In this document: in pieces, positions 15,450 through 22,715 of the stretch
Layout of the letters: each line of letters begins with the position of its first letter
Position numbering within the stretch: the first letter of the stretch is position 1
Source of the DNA: an uncultured Collinsella sp.
GTDB lineage: Bacteria > Actinomycetota > Coriobacteriia > Coriobacteriales > Coriobacteriaceae
Direction: 5' to 3'
Assembly: GCA_958435545.1 (NCBI GenBank)
Contig: CAUBGU010000019.1
Location: 1-22,715 of the forward strand
DNA: 22,715 bases
Translations under genes and position numbers: made by a program
The notes under the pieces: model-generated
Seen by the model: only the letters and a program-made list of their open reading frames with translations
Databases searched by the model: none
Told to the model about the DNA's origin: nothing

Positions 15450-16682
15450 GTGGTCGTTACCGCGCTGTACGTGCATGTGCCGTTTTGCGCCCAAAAATGC
15501 CGGTACTGTGACTTTGACTCACGCAGTTTTGCTCCGTGCAACATGAGCGTTGCGCTCGATACCTATTTTGAGCAGTTGTATGTGCGCCTCGATGCTTTTG
15601 GCGACGCAGGCGCGCTTGCACAGATCCGCACCGTCTATGTTGGCGGCGGCACGCCGTCGCTGGCGGGGGAGCGTTTGGTAGAATTTGCCCGGCGTATCTC
15701 TGCGTGGTGCAAGCCTGTTGAGTTTACCTGCGAGGCCAATCCCGAATCGCTGACCGCAGAGCTTGCCACTGCGCTTGCCGGGGTGGGTGTCACGCGCGTC
15801 TCTCTGGGCGTGCAAACGCTCGATAACGCCGAACTTACCGCCATCGGCCGCATTCACGATGCCGATCGGGCGCTCGCTGCCATCACGACGGTCAAGGACG
15901 CTGGGCTTGTCGTGTCGTGCGACCTGATGTGCGGCCTTCCCGGGCAGACCGACCTAAGCTGGCAGCGCACACTCGATGGCGTGTTGGCGGCGGCGCCGCA
16001 TCATGTGTCGGTGTACCCGCTCACGCTCGAGGAGGGCACGCCGCTCTATCGCATGGCGTGTCGCGACGAGTCGCTCGAGCCCGACGAGGATTTTCAGGCT
16101 GCATGCATGGATGCGGCGCGTGAGCGCCTGAGTGCGGCCGGCTATCACCCGTATGAGGTGGCAAGCTACGCGCTCGACGGCCATGAGTGCGCCCACAACA
16201 TTGCCTATTGGACCGGACAGGGCTATCTGGGTTTGGGCCGCTCTGCCGCCGGTATGCTCGACGCCGAGGATTTCGATCGCTTGGCCGGGCTGTTTCCCGA
16301 CGTGCTTGCTCGCGGCGATGCGTATCGCGTGCGCTTGGTGCAACGCGACGATGCCGCGACGACGTTTGATGCCGAGTATCTGTCGCAGCGCGAGGCGGCG
16401 GCCGAGGATTTGATGCTTGCCTGTCGCATGACGCGTGGCATTGGGCCCGATCTGTTGGTTCGCTCGGCAAGCGTGATCGCTGCAGATGAGTTGGCGGCGG
16501 CCTGCGACCGTGCGGTCGAGTTGGGCCTTGCCACCTGGGTGCCCGATCATATTGAAGGACATGCGGGGCGCATCGCCTCGAAAGACGTTATCGCAGGTCG
16601 CGCCTGTGCCCGTTTAGCGCCCACCCACTTGGGCTGGCTCGATGGAAATGTTCTGTTCGAGCTGTTTTGGGATCTAGCTTAG
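15450..16682 (+). CDS. hemW: HemW-like radical SAM protein (formerly HemN-like)
   Basis: 410 residues. The N-terminus YVHVPFCAQKCRYCDF holds the radical SAM cysteines C13, C17 and C20; VYVGGGTPSL and the SAM-binding TCEANPESL follow. HemW proteins are considered heme chaperones, not coproporphyrinogen oxidases. The downstream HNxxYW motif is present (H249, N250, Y253, W254), but the usual GAHS/GAHG histidine after YLGLG is replaced: the sequence reads GRSAAGM (S265-A266-A267). The GTG start has TTGGAGG seven bases upstream, inside dusB. Position after lepA matches Bacillus. In Bacillus hrcA would come next; here a DnaJ-like gene does. Confidence 0.9.
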   Translation: MVVTALYVHVPFCAQKCRYCDFDSRSFAPCNMSVALDTYFEQLYVRLDAFGDAGALAQIRTVYVGGGTPSLAGERLVEFARRISAWCKPVEFTCEANPESLTAELATALAGVGVTRVSLGVQTLDNAELTAIGRIHDADRALAAITTVKDAGLVVSCDLMCGLPGQTDLSWQRTLDGVLAAAPHHVSVYPLTLEEGTPLYRMACRDESLEPDEDFQAACMDAARERLSAAGYHPYEVASYALDGHECAHNIAYWTGQGYLGLGRSAAGMLDAEDFDRLAGLFPDVLARGDAYRVRLVQRDDAATTFDAEYLSQREAAAEDLMLACRMTRGIGPDLLVRSASVIAADELAAACDRAVELGLATWVPDHIEGHAGRIASKDVIAGRACARLAPTHLGWLDGNVLFELFWDLA

Positions 16683-16683
16683 G

Positions 16684-16698
16684 CCGCTCGGGTAGAAT
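16684..16698 (+). promoter_or_regulatory. Candidate promoter of the first dnaJ-like gene
   Basis: CCGCTCGGGTAGAAT carries a -10 TAGAAT (16693-16698), two bases after the hemW stop, and shares CCGCTCGGGTA exactly with the lepA promoter. No -35 is seen. The predicted leader is about 36 bases. No CIRCE or HAIR heat-shock operator is present. Confidence 0.45.
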
Positions 16699-16740
16699 TA
16701 CCAGAATATATACGCTGCTGTGAGCAGGAGGTTGCCGCGC

Positions 16741-17844
16741 ATGGCGACGATGAACGAAAAAGATTACTACGAGATTTTGGGTGTCTCCAAGGACGCCACC
16801 TCGCGTGATATTCAAAAGGCCTTCCAGCAAAAGGCTCGCAAGCTCCATCCGGACGTTAACAAAGAGCCGGATGCCGAGGAAAAGTTTAAAGAGGTTTCCG
16901 AGGCCTACGCCGTGCTTTCGGATGAGCAAAAACGTGCGCGCTACGACGCCATGCGTTCTGGCAATCCCTTTGCCGGTGCTCCTACGGCTTCGCCCTATGG
17001 TGGCGGCTACGCCGGCAGCACGGATTATGGCAATCCTTTTGAGGGCGGCTTCCCCTTTGGTGGCGCTTGGGGACAGCAACGTCGTGGGCAGGCTGCCTAC
17101 AATCCCGAGAACGGCGCCAACGTGGTCGTCGATATCAAACTCGACGCCAAGGAGGCCAAGGGCGGTGCCCGCAAGACCGTCCGCTACACGCGCTTCGACA
17201 CCTGTAACAACTGCGGCGGCTCGGGCTCCGTTTCGTCTGAGCATGCCCATACCTGCCCGAGCTGCGGCGGCCGCGGCCACATCGACGTCGACCTGTCCTT
17301 CCTGTTTGGTGCGGGCACGTTTCAGTCGGTCTGCCCCGAGTGCGGCGGTTCCGGTAAGGTCGTGGCCGACCCCTGCCCCGATTGCGGTGGCAGCGGTCGT
17401 ACTCGCGTAACCTCCGAGCAGACAATTGAGTTTCCTGCCGGCACGCACGATGGCGACGAGGTCCGCATTGGCGGCATGGGTCATGCTGGCACCAACGGCG
17501 CCGCGGGCGGCGATCTGGTCGGCCGCGCCCATGTTGAGGCCGAGCGCCTGGAAGGCAAAGCCCGTACCGGTTTTTACCTGATGGGCATCGTGGCGCCGTT
17601 TTTGGTGCTGTCGGCCATCTCGGGCGTGTTCTCGGCCTTTGCCGTGATGTGCTTTATTCCGTTTACCATGGGCCTGTTCATGGTGCTTTCGGACGGTGTG
17701 CTTCATCGCAGCCTGCTGTGGTGGAAGCGTGGTGCGATGCAGTTTGCCAACGGTTTTGCCAACGGCTTCATGTTCGCGCTCGTGTCGGTTTGGTTCGCGA
17801 GTTGCTCGCAACGGGCCATGCTTTCGCCGTATCAAATGCAATAA
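16741..17844 (+). CDS. DnaJ-like co-chaperone with hydrophobic, probably membrane-inserted C-terminus
   Basis: 367 residues from the ATG with GGAGG nine bases upstream. A complete J domain (about 6-72, HPD at 36-38) is followed by a Gly/Phe-rich linker (73-120), the start of the first substrate-binding domain, and four zinc-binding CxxCxGxG repeats beginning at C155, C172, C198 and C212. The first domain then ends ([19 protein letters not shown] to [10 protein letters not shown], about 225-263). Where DnaJ continues with its second beta domain and dimer helix, this protein has hydrophobic segments at about 277-300, 301-319 and 339-356. No DnaJ-like sequence appears in the other frames here, so this is not a simple frameshift. 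I infer a J-protein that recruits DnaK to the membrane; its client is unknown. Confidence 0.85.
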   Translation: MATMNEKDYYEILGVSKDATSRDIQKAFQQKARKLHPDVNKEPDAEEKFKEVSEAYAVLSDEQKRARYDAMRSGNPFAGAPTASPYGGGYAGSTDYGNPFEGGFPFGGAWGQQRRGQAAYNPENGANVVVDIKLDAKEAKGGARKTVRYTRFDTCNNCGGSGSVSSEHAHTCPSCGGRGHIDVDLSFLFGAGTFQSVCPECGGSGKVVADPCPDCGGSGRTRVTSEQTIEFPAGTHDGDEVRIGGMGHAGTNGAAGGDLVGRAHVEAERLEGKARTGFYLMGIVAPFLVLSAISGVFSAFAVMCFIPFTMGLFMVLSDGVLHRSLLWWKRGAMQFANGFANGFMFALVSVWFASCSQRAMLSPYQMQ

Positions 17845-17858
17845 CATCAAACCCTCTG

Positions 17859-17886
17859 TTTGCGGTCGGCCCAGCTTGGGTATAGG
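17859..17886 (+). promoter_or_regulatory. Candidate promoter of dnaJ
   Basis: TTTGCG (17859-17864) and TATAGG (17881-17886) are separated by 16 bases and would give a leader of about 33 bases to the GTG at 17926. CTTGGGTATAGG resembles the CTCGGGTA core of the lepA and dnaJ-like promoters. The match is modest. Confidence 0.35.
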
Positions 17887-17925
17887 ACGCACTGTGACAA
17901 TAATGATAGTCGGAAGGATTCGGTC

Positions 17926-19074
17926 GTGTCGGAAAATAGGGATTACTACGAGGTACTTGGCGTCGACAAGGATGCCGACGCGCGGACGATTAAGCGCGCG
18001 TTTCTAAAGAAGGCCCGTACCGTACATCCGGATGTTTCGGACGACCCCGAGGCCGAGGCCAAGTTCAAGGAGCTCAACGAGGCCTATTCCGTTCTTTCCG
18101 ATGAGCAGAAGCGTGCTAACTACGACCGTTACGGCACCGCCGACGGCCCTGGTGGTTCGGGTTACGTCGATATCAACGATATCTTTGGCGGCATGGGCAT
18201 GGACGACTTGTTCTCGTCGTTCTTTGGCGGCGGTGCCGGCGGTGGCGCCCGCAGTCGTTGTGAGCGTCGTCGCGGACGTGACATGGCCATCTCGCTTTCG
18301 GTGACGCTCGAGGAGGCGGCGCTCGGCTGCAAAAAGACGATCAGCTATGACCGCCTTGCTCCCTGCGAGGATTGCAACGGTACGGGCAAGGCTGACGGTG
18401 CGACCGAAAAACAGTGCAGCCGCTGCCACGGCACGGGCTATGTCACCACGGTCCAGCGCTCTTTTTTGGGCCAGGTCCAGTCCTCTTCGCCTTGCCCCGA
18501 CTGCCACGGCGAGGGCACGGTCATCGATCATCCCTGTGAGACCTGTGACGGCCAGGGCCGCACGCCTTCGCACGAAAAGATCGACATCGATATTCCCGCC
18601 GGCGTTTCGACCGGTCGCCAGCTGCGTGTGAGCGGCTTTGGCGAGGCCGGCCTTCGCGGCGAGCCTTCGGGCGACCTGATTGTCAACGTGCGTGTTGCCG
18701 ACCATGAGCGCTTTAAGCGCAACGGTGACGACCTGTACCTGGTGAGCGATATCTCGATTGCGCAGGCTGCGCTCGGCTGCGAGATCGAGGTCGAGGGCAT
18801 TATGCCCGACGAGGTCGTTAAGGTGACTGTTCCCGCCGGCGCCCAGTACGGCGACACCGTGAGCGTCAATAATTACGGCATGCCGCGCATTGGCGGTGGC
18901 GGTTCGCGTGGCCGCCTGATCGTGCAGCTGCGCGTGGTCGTTCCCACCAATCTTTCCAATAAGCAACGCGAGCTGCTCCGTGCTTTTGCCGATGAGATGG
19001 GCGATGACGTCGCTTCCGGTAAGAAGTCGGTGACCGACCGTATCAAGAGTGCCCTCGACGATATCCTCGATTAA
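17926..19074 (+). CDS. dnaJ: Chaperone protein DnaJ
   Basis: 382 residues, the normal full length. It has a J domain (HPD at 34-36), a Gly/Phe region (FGGMGMDDLFSSFFGGG), four CxxCxGxG zinc repeats from C147 to about 212 (CEDC, CSRC, CPDC, CETC), both substrate-binding beta domains (VADHERFKRNGDDLYL opens the second) and a helical end. It stimulates the DnaK ATPase and delivers unfolded protein. The GTG start follows GGAAGGA by seven bases; the frame extends 22 codons upstream over the putative promoter. It lies 81 bases after the membrane-type J-protein, with only about the J domain and zinc region clearly alike between the two. dnaK and grpE are not in the window. Confidence 0.96.
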   Translation: MSENRDYYEVLGVDKDADARTIKRAFLKKARTVHPDVSDDPEAEAKFKELNEAYSVLSDEQKRANYDRYGTADGPGGSGYVDINDIFGGMGMDDLFSSFFGGGAGGGARSRCERRRGRDMAISLSVTLEEAALGCKKTISYDRLAPCEDCNGTGKADGATEKQCSRCHGTGYVTTVQRSFLGQVQSSSPCPDCHGEGTVIDHPCETCDGQGRTPSHEKIDIDIPAGVSTGRQLRVSGFGEAGLRGEPSGDLIVNVRVADHERFKRNGDDLYLVSDISIAQAALGCEIEVEGIMPDEVVKVTVPAGAQYGDTVSVNNYGMPRIGGGGSRGRLIVQLRVVVPTNLSNKQRELLRAFADEMGDDVASGKKSVTDRIKSALDDILD

Positions 19075-19083
19075 GGAGCCCGC

Positions 19084-20376
19084 GTGCTCGCACCCCATAT
19101 TTCCGTCGTTAATCTCGGCTGCCGTGTCAACCGGGTAGAGTCTGACCGTATCACTGCCGATCTTATGCGCCTGGGCTTTGCTATTGTGGAGGCCCAGGAT
19201 GCCGATCTGATCGTCATTAACACCTGTGCCGTTACGGGCGAGGCCGAGGCCAAGACCCGTAAGGCCGTCCGTCATGCGCTGGCCCATCCAAACGAGCCCT
19301 ATGTGCTCGTAACCGGCTGCGTCGTCAACCTGCATCCTGAGGAGTTGCTGGAGCTCTCCGATCGCGTGATCGCCGAGCCGTCCAAGATTGACGTCGCCGA
19401 GCGTGTCTGCGAGGTGCTGGGTGTCGAATCCGATAGCGTTCCCGCCTGCAGCGATGGCGAGGTAGTCGATGCGCTCGGTCGTTCTCGCCTGGGCGTGAAG
19501 ATTCAGGACGGCTGCAACCATCGCTGCACCTATTGCATTGTGTGGAAGGCACGCGGCCCCGAGCGCTCCGTGCCCGTTGAGTCCGTGCTCGAGCAAGTTC
19601 GCGAGGCCCAGGAGGCCGGCGTGCCCGAGGTGGTGCTGACCGGTGTGAACCTGGGCGCCTACGATGGCAAGAGCGCGACCGACGAGCATGTCGAAATCGA
19701 TGAGCTGCTCGAGGCCATCATGGAGCGCACGTCTATTCCGCATGTGCGCATTTCCTCGGTCGAGCCCATGGATATCTCTGAGCGCCTGCTTAAGGTTATG
19801 GCGCGCTATCCGCAGCGTATCGCCCCGTTTTTGCACCTGCCCGTGCAGTCCGGCTGCACGGCGACCCTGCATCGCATGGGCCGTCCCTATAGCGCCGAGG
19901 CCTTTGAGGACACGGTGCGTATGATTCGTGCCATCTTGCCCCAGGCGTCCCTTTCGTGCGATGTCATCGTCGGTTTTCCTGGTGAGACGGACGAGGAGTT
20001 CGAGGAATCGCTGGCGCTGTGCCGCCGTGTGGGTTTCTCGCGTATGCACGTGTTCCGCTACAGCAAGCGTCCCGGTACCCTTGCTGCCGACATGCCCGAC
20101 CAGGTGCCACCCGAGGTTATGGCCGAGCGCAGCCGCCGTATGCGGGCCGCCGCACAGGAGCTCGCTATTGCCGACGCTCGTCGTCGCGTGGGCACGGTCG
20201 AGCGTGCCGTGCTCGAGTATGGTGACAACCTGACGCTCGGCTCGTTCCATCATGCCCGTCTTGACGATACCTGTGGACTTACAGCCCCGTGCCTGCTCGA
20301 TGTTGCTATCATCGGAGTCGATGATTCCGGCTTGGTCCATGCACGCAGGGAGGTTCATGGAAGCCTCGAAGATTAG
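19084..20376 (+). CDS. mtaB: tRNA threonylcarbamoyladenosine methylthiotransferase MtaB
   Basis: 430 residues. It inserts a methylthio group at C2 of t6A37 in tRNAs reading ANN codons. The N-terminal methylthiotransferase domain has its three cluster cysteines (C13 in NLGCRVN, C48 in NTCAVT, C79), the radical SAM motif is C144-C148-C151 (CNHRCTYC), and a short TRAM-like RNA-binding tail ends the protein. The GCxVN and FRYSKRPGT forms fit MtaB better than MiaB or RimO. The GTG start has AAGGAG overlapping the dnaJ stop. Following dnaJ directly differs from Bacillus, where prmA and rsmE intervene. It overlaps phoH by 20 bases. Confidence 0.93.
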   Translation: MLAPHISVVNLGCRVNRVESDRITADLMRLGFAIVEAQDADLIVINTCAVTGEAEAKTRKAVRHALAHPNEPYVLVTGCVVNLHPEELLELSDRVIAEPSKIDVAERVCEVLGVESDSVPACSDGEVVDALGRSRLGVKIQDGCNHRCTYCIVWKARGPERSVPVESVLEQVREAQEAGVPEVVLTGVNLGAYDGKSATDEHVEIDELLEAIMERTSIPHVRISSVEPMDISERLLKVMARYPQRIAPFLHLPVQSGCTATLHRMGRPYSAEAFEDTVRMIRAILPQASLSCDVIVGFPGETDEEFEESLALCRRVGFSRMHVFRYSKRPGTLAADMPDQVPPEVMAERSRRMRAAAQELAIADARRRVGTVERAVLEYGDNLTLGSFHHARLDDTCGLTAPCLLDVAIIGVDDSGLVHARREVHGSLED

Positions 20377-21343
20377 ACTTACCGTTCCCGAGGGGATTGA
20401 TCCCTCGCGCGTTTTGGGCGCCGGCGACGGCGTCCTTCGTGCGCTGGAGAGCTCAGTTCACGCCCACGTGGTCGCCCGTGGCGACAGCATCTCCGTGAGC
20501 GGCGACCCGAACGAGGTCGAACTCGTGGCGCGCTTTTTCGAGCATGCTTTTCGCGAGGCGGCCGCCGGGCGCACGCTGTCTGCCGACGATGTTTCTCGCT
20601 GTCTGGCCGTCTTACGCGACGGTGAGCACGAGGCTACGTCGCTTCGCGATGACGTGCTGCTTTCGTATCGCGGCCGCGTCATTCGCCCCAAGACGCTCGG
20701 GCAAAAGCGCTATGTGGATGCCATCCGCTCGCATACCATCACGTTTGGCTTGGGTCCTGCCGGTACCGGTAAGACCTATCTGGCTATGGCGCTCGCCGTT
20801 GCCGCGCTCAAGCGTCACGAGGTGGGTCGTCTGATCTTGACGCGTCCGGTTGTCGAGGCGGGGGAGAATCTGGGCTTTTTGCCCGGTACCCTTGAGGAAA
20901 AGATCGATCCCTACATGCGTCCGCTCTACGACGCCCTTTTTGACATGATGGATCGCGAGCGAACCGATGAGCTTATGGAGCGCGGCGTGATCGAGATCGC
21001 CCCGCTTGCCTACATGCGCGGCCGCACGCTGAGCGATGCTTTCGTGGTACTCGACGAGGCGCAAAATACCACGCCCGAGCAGATGAAGATGTTCCTGACG
21101 CGCCTTGGGTTCAACTCCAAGTTCGTGATTACCGGCGACCTGAGCCAGCGCGACCTGGTGGGTCGTCGTGGCGGTCTTGCCGACGTTGAGCAGATTTTGG
21201 GCCGTGTCGACGATGTCGCATTTTCTCACCTCGAGCGTGCCGACGTGGTGCGCCATGCCCTGGTGGGTCGTATCGTCGAGGCATACGATACTTATGATGA
21301 TGTGCGCGAGAAACGCGCACGTGACCGGAAGGAGTCCCGTTGA
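20357..21343 (+). CDS. phoH: PhoH-like ATPase (YbeZ family)
   Basis: 328 residues. It has an N-terminal KH-like region (about 1-95) and a superfamily 1 type ATPase core with Walker A GPAGTGKT (K139) and Walker B VVLDEAQN (D233, E234), followed by FVITGDLSQRDL. The start is the ATG at 20357 with GGGAGG four bases upstream, inside the mtaB end; the longer in-frame extension is only overlap with mtaB. YbeZ proteins work with YbeY in ribosome and RNA maturation, and the two genes are adjacent here with overlapping stop and start. Confidence 0.93.
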   Translation: MEASKIRLTVPEGIDPSRVLGAGDGVLRALESSVHAHVVARGDSISVSGDPNEVELVARFFEHAFREAAAGRTLSADDVSRCLAVLRDGEHEATSLRDDVLLSYRGRVIRPKTLGQKRYVDAIRSHTITFGLGPAGTGKTYLAMALAVAALKRHEVGRLILTRPVVEAGENLGFLPGTLEEKIDPYMRPLYDALFDMMDRERTDELMERGVIEIAPLAYMRGRTLSDAFVVLDEAQNTTPEQMKMFLTRLGFNSKFVITGDLSQRDLVGRRGGLADVEQILGRVDDVAFSHLERADVVRHALVGRIVEAYDTYDDVREKRARDRKESR

Positions 21344-21849
21344 GTGTATTGATCAGCAACGATGCCGAGCTCGATACGCTGCTCGACGCGCAGGAGGTGG
21401 AGCACATCTGCGAGGTTGTGCTTGCCGCCGAGAGCGTTGAGCGTGAAGTCGAGATTTCCCTTTCGTATGTCGACGAGGACGAGATGCACGAGCTCAACCA
21501 CGAGTGGCGCGGCATCGACCGCACCACCGATGTGCTCTCGTTTGAATGCGACTCGGCCTTTGACGATGACATTCCCGCCGATGAGACGCTCGAGCTCGGC
21601 GATATCATCTTGGCCCCGGAGGTCATTGCCCGTCAGGCCCCCGGTTTTGGCAATAGCCCCGCTGACGAGTGCCGTCTGATGCTCGTTCACGGCATGCTGC
21701 ACCTGCTGGGCTATGACCATATTGATGACGACGAGGCCGAGGTCATGGAGGCCCGCGAGGACGCCATCCTGCGCGATCTGGCGCTCGAGCGCGGCGAGGA
21801 CCCCAAGCTAGTCCACGTCGGCCCCATCACCAACCACGCCCACGACTAG
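21340..21849 (+). CDS. ybeY: Endoribonuclease YbeY, rRNA maturation factor
   Basis: 169 residues. The zinc site HGMLHLLGYDH is complete (H117, H121, H127), and the upstream RTTDVLSFE stretch is typical. It takes part in 16S rRNA 3' end processing and ribosome quality control. The start is a TTG at 21340 that overlaps the phoH stop (TTGA), with GGAAGGAG six to seven bases upstream; no ATG or GTG in frame fits the family N-terminus better. Confidence 0.94.
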   Translation: MSVLISNDAELDTLLDAQEVEHICEVVLAAESVEREVEISLSYVDEDEMHELNHEWRGIDRTTDVLSFECDSAFDDDIPADETLELGDIILAPEVIARQAPGFGNSPADECRLMLVHGMLHLLGYDHIDDDEAEVMEAREDAILRDLALERGEDPKLVHVGPITNHAHD

Positions 21850-21858
21850 GAGCCGTCT

Positions 21859-22236
21859 ATGATTCCCGGATCGAACAAGGACCATCCGTCCTTCTTAAAG
21901 TCGTTTTCCTACGCCATGGAGGGCTTCGTCACCGCCGTCAAGACCGAGCGCAACATTAAGGTCATGCTCGTGGCGGGCGTGTGCACCGTCATTGCCGGCT
22001 GTATCGTGGGCCTCGACATTGCCGAGTGGGCCACGATTATCATCTGTTGTGGCCTGGTGATTCACGGCGAGCTGTGCAACACCGCTATGGAGGCTATCGT
22101 CGACCTAGCGACCCAGGAGCTCCATCCGCTGGCCAAGCGTGCGAAGGACATCGCCGCCGCCTCTGTATACATTCTTTCCATCACCGCCGCGATTGTGGGC
22201 GTGCTGGTATTTGCCCACGCGCTCGACTTTATTTAG
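21859..22236 (+). CDS. dgkA: Diacylglycerol/undecaprenol kinase family protein
   Basis: 125 residues, three predicted membrane segments (about 35-53, 56-71, 98-120) after an amphipathic start (FSYAMEGFVTAVKTERNIK). The active-site stretch GELCNTAMEAIVDL (E71, N74, E78) and the HPLAKRAKDIAAASV stretch are those of the family. In Gram-positive bacteria these enzymes mainly phosphorylate undecaprenol, feeding the lipid carrier for wall synthesis; substrate here is inferred. AGGAG overlaps the ybeY stop seven bases before the ATG. Position between ybeY and era is as in Bacillus; cdd is absent. Confidence 0.92.
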   Translation: MIPGSNKDHPSFLKSFSYAMEGFVTAVKTERNIKVMLVAGVCTVIAGCIVGLDIAEWATIIICCGLVIHGELCNTAMEAIVDLATQELHPLAKRAKDIAAASVYILSITAAIVGVLVFAHALDFI

Positions 22237-22248
22237 AAAGGGATTTTC

Positions 22249-22715
22249 ATGTCCGACAATATGCAGCCTATCGATGAGATCCTGGACGACGAGACTTTGG
22301 ACGCGGTGGATACCGAGGGGCTCGAGGATGTCGAGGAGTTCGACCCGTTTGAGGGCATGAGCGATGAGGAGCTCGACGCCCTGTGCGACGAAGACGACAA
22401 CCTCGCGGGCTTTGGCGACGTTGAGCCTGGTTTCCGCAGCGGCTTCGTGGCCCTAGTCGGACGCCCCAACGCAGGCAAGTCCACGCTGCTTAATGCCTGC
22501 TATGGCAAAAAGGTCGCCATCACCTCACCGGTGGCCCAGACGACCCGCCGCCGCATGCGCGCCGTCGTCAACCGTCCCGGCTACCAGTTGGTCTTTGTCG
22601 ATACCCCGGGTATTCATAAGCCCAAGGACGGTCTGGGATCCGAGCTCAACAAGAGCGCGTTGTTCGAGCTGAACGATGTCGATGTCGTCGCGTTTTTGAT
22701 TGATGCCACCAAGCC
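22249..22715 (+). CDS. era: GTPase Era with acidic N-terminal extension (3' end outside window)
   Basis: 155 codons are visible. The GTPase core starts near residue 64: G1 VGRPNAGKST (71-79), the switch I region SPVAQTTRRR, and G3 DTPGIHKP. Era assists 16S rRNA maturation and 30S assembly through a C-terminal KH domain that lies beyond the window. Era normally begins only a few residues before the G1 motif; here about 60 extra residues precede it, with 25 Asp/Glu and no Lys/Arg. The ATG at 22249 has AAAGG upstream. The extension's frame is open and coding-like, and no better start lies near the GTPase core (the next ATG, residue 37, has no good ribosome site). Confidence 0.92.
   Translation, partial: MSDNMQPIDEILDDETLDAVDTEGLEDVEEFDPFEGMSDEELDALCDEDDNLAGFGDVEPGFRSGFVALVGRPNAGKSTLLNACYGKKVAITSPVAQTTRRRMRAVVNRPGYQLVFVDTPGIHKPKDGLGSELNKSALFELNDVDVVAFLIDATK

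Noticed and set aside
17540..17860. Possibility that the hydrophobic end of the first dnaJ-like gene results from a frameshift of a normal dnaJ
   Set aside because: The other two forward frames over this interval show no DnaJ CTD2-like sequence, and the hydrophobic frame itself has good codon usage and membrane-like segments. Only re-sequencing could fully exclude an error.
16683..17925. CIRCE or HAIR operator near the dnaJ-type genes
   Set aside because: Looked for the inverted repeats TTAGCACTC/GAGTGCTAA and CTTGAGT/ACTCAAG; neither is present in the intergenic regions.
18004..20358. A 784-codon open frame on the minus strand opposite dnaJ and mtaB, and similar long minus-strand frames opposite pyrB, pyrC, pyrD, thiI, lepA, dusB and hemW
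   Set aside because: They are mirror frames of well-identified + strand genes, created by GC-rich third codon positions; their translations are low-complexity, histidine- and glycine-rich, with no family motifs.

Overview
The window is a dense, almost fully coding stretch of a moderately GC-rich chromosome. Gene content and order point to an actinomycetote of the class Coriobacteriia, most likely Collinsella or a close relative. That placement is inferred from the actinobacterial-type integration host factor (mihF) next to gmk and rpoZ, the class 1B PyrD/PyrK pair typical of organisms with fermentative metabolism, frequent GTG starts, and protein style. No tRNA, rRNA, CRISPR array, insertion sequence or prophage is visible. 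All genes lie on the + strand, and no gap between genes exceeds about 240 bases.

Region 1 (1-5173) is a de novo pyrimidine operon: the 3' part of pyrR, then pyrB, pyrC, pyrK, pyrD and pyrF. Most junctions overlap or nearly touch; the exception is a gap between pyrC and pyrK that holds a terminator-like hairpin. Together these enzymes run aspartate to orotate and OMP to UMP. carAB and pyrE are not in the window. Region 2 (5174-7866) starts with a 240-base intergenic region holding a long inverted repeat and a likely extended -10 promoter, followed by mihF, gmk, rpoZ and thiI in a tight operon closed by a good intrinsic terminator.

Region 3 (7867-12562) holds the competence genes comEA and comEC (overlapping ATGA), holA (DNA polymerase III delta) and rpsT with its own promoter, leader and strong terminator. 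Region 4 (12563-16682) holds lepA, dusB and hemW. Region 5 (16683-19074) carries two consecutive DnaJ-type genes. The first is unusual: it has a J domain, a zinc-finger region and part of the first substrate-binding domain, but the second substrate-binding/dimerisation part is replaced by a hydrophobic, apparently membrane-embedded C-terminus. The second is a conventional DnaJ. Region 6 (19084-22715) is a tight mtaB-phoH-ybeY-dgkA-era string; era runs off the window and begins with a very acidic N-terminal extension.

Region 2 follows actinobacterial gene order, while regions 3-6 follow the order known from the Bacillus yqe/yqf region (comEA-comEC-holA-rpsT-lepA-hemW-dnaJ-mtaB-phoH-ybeY-dgkA-era), with hrcA-grpE-dnaK, prmA and rsmE missing. 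The observations most worth checking are the membrane-tethered J-protein, a probably leaderless lepA with a shared promoter core also found before the first dnaJ-like gene, and the acidic Era extension.
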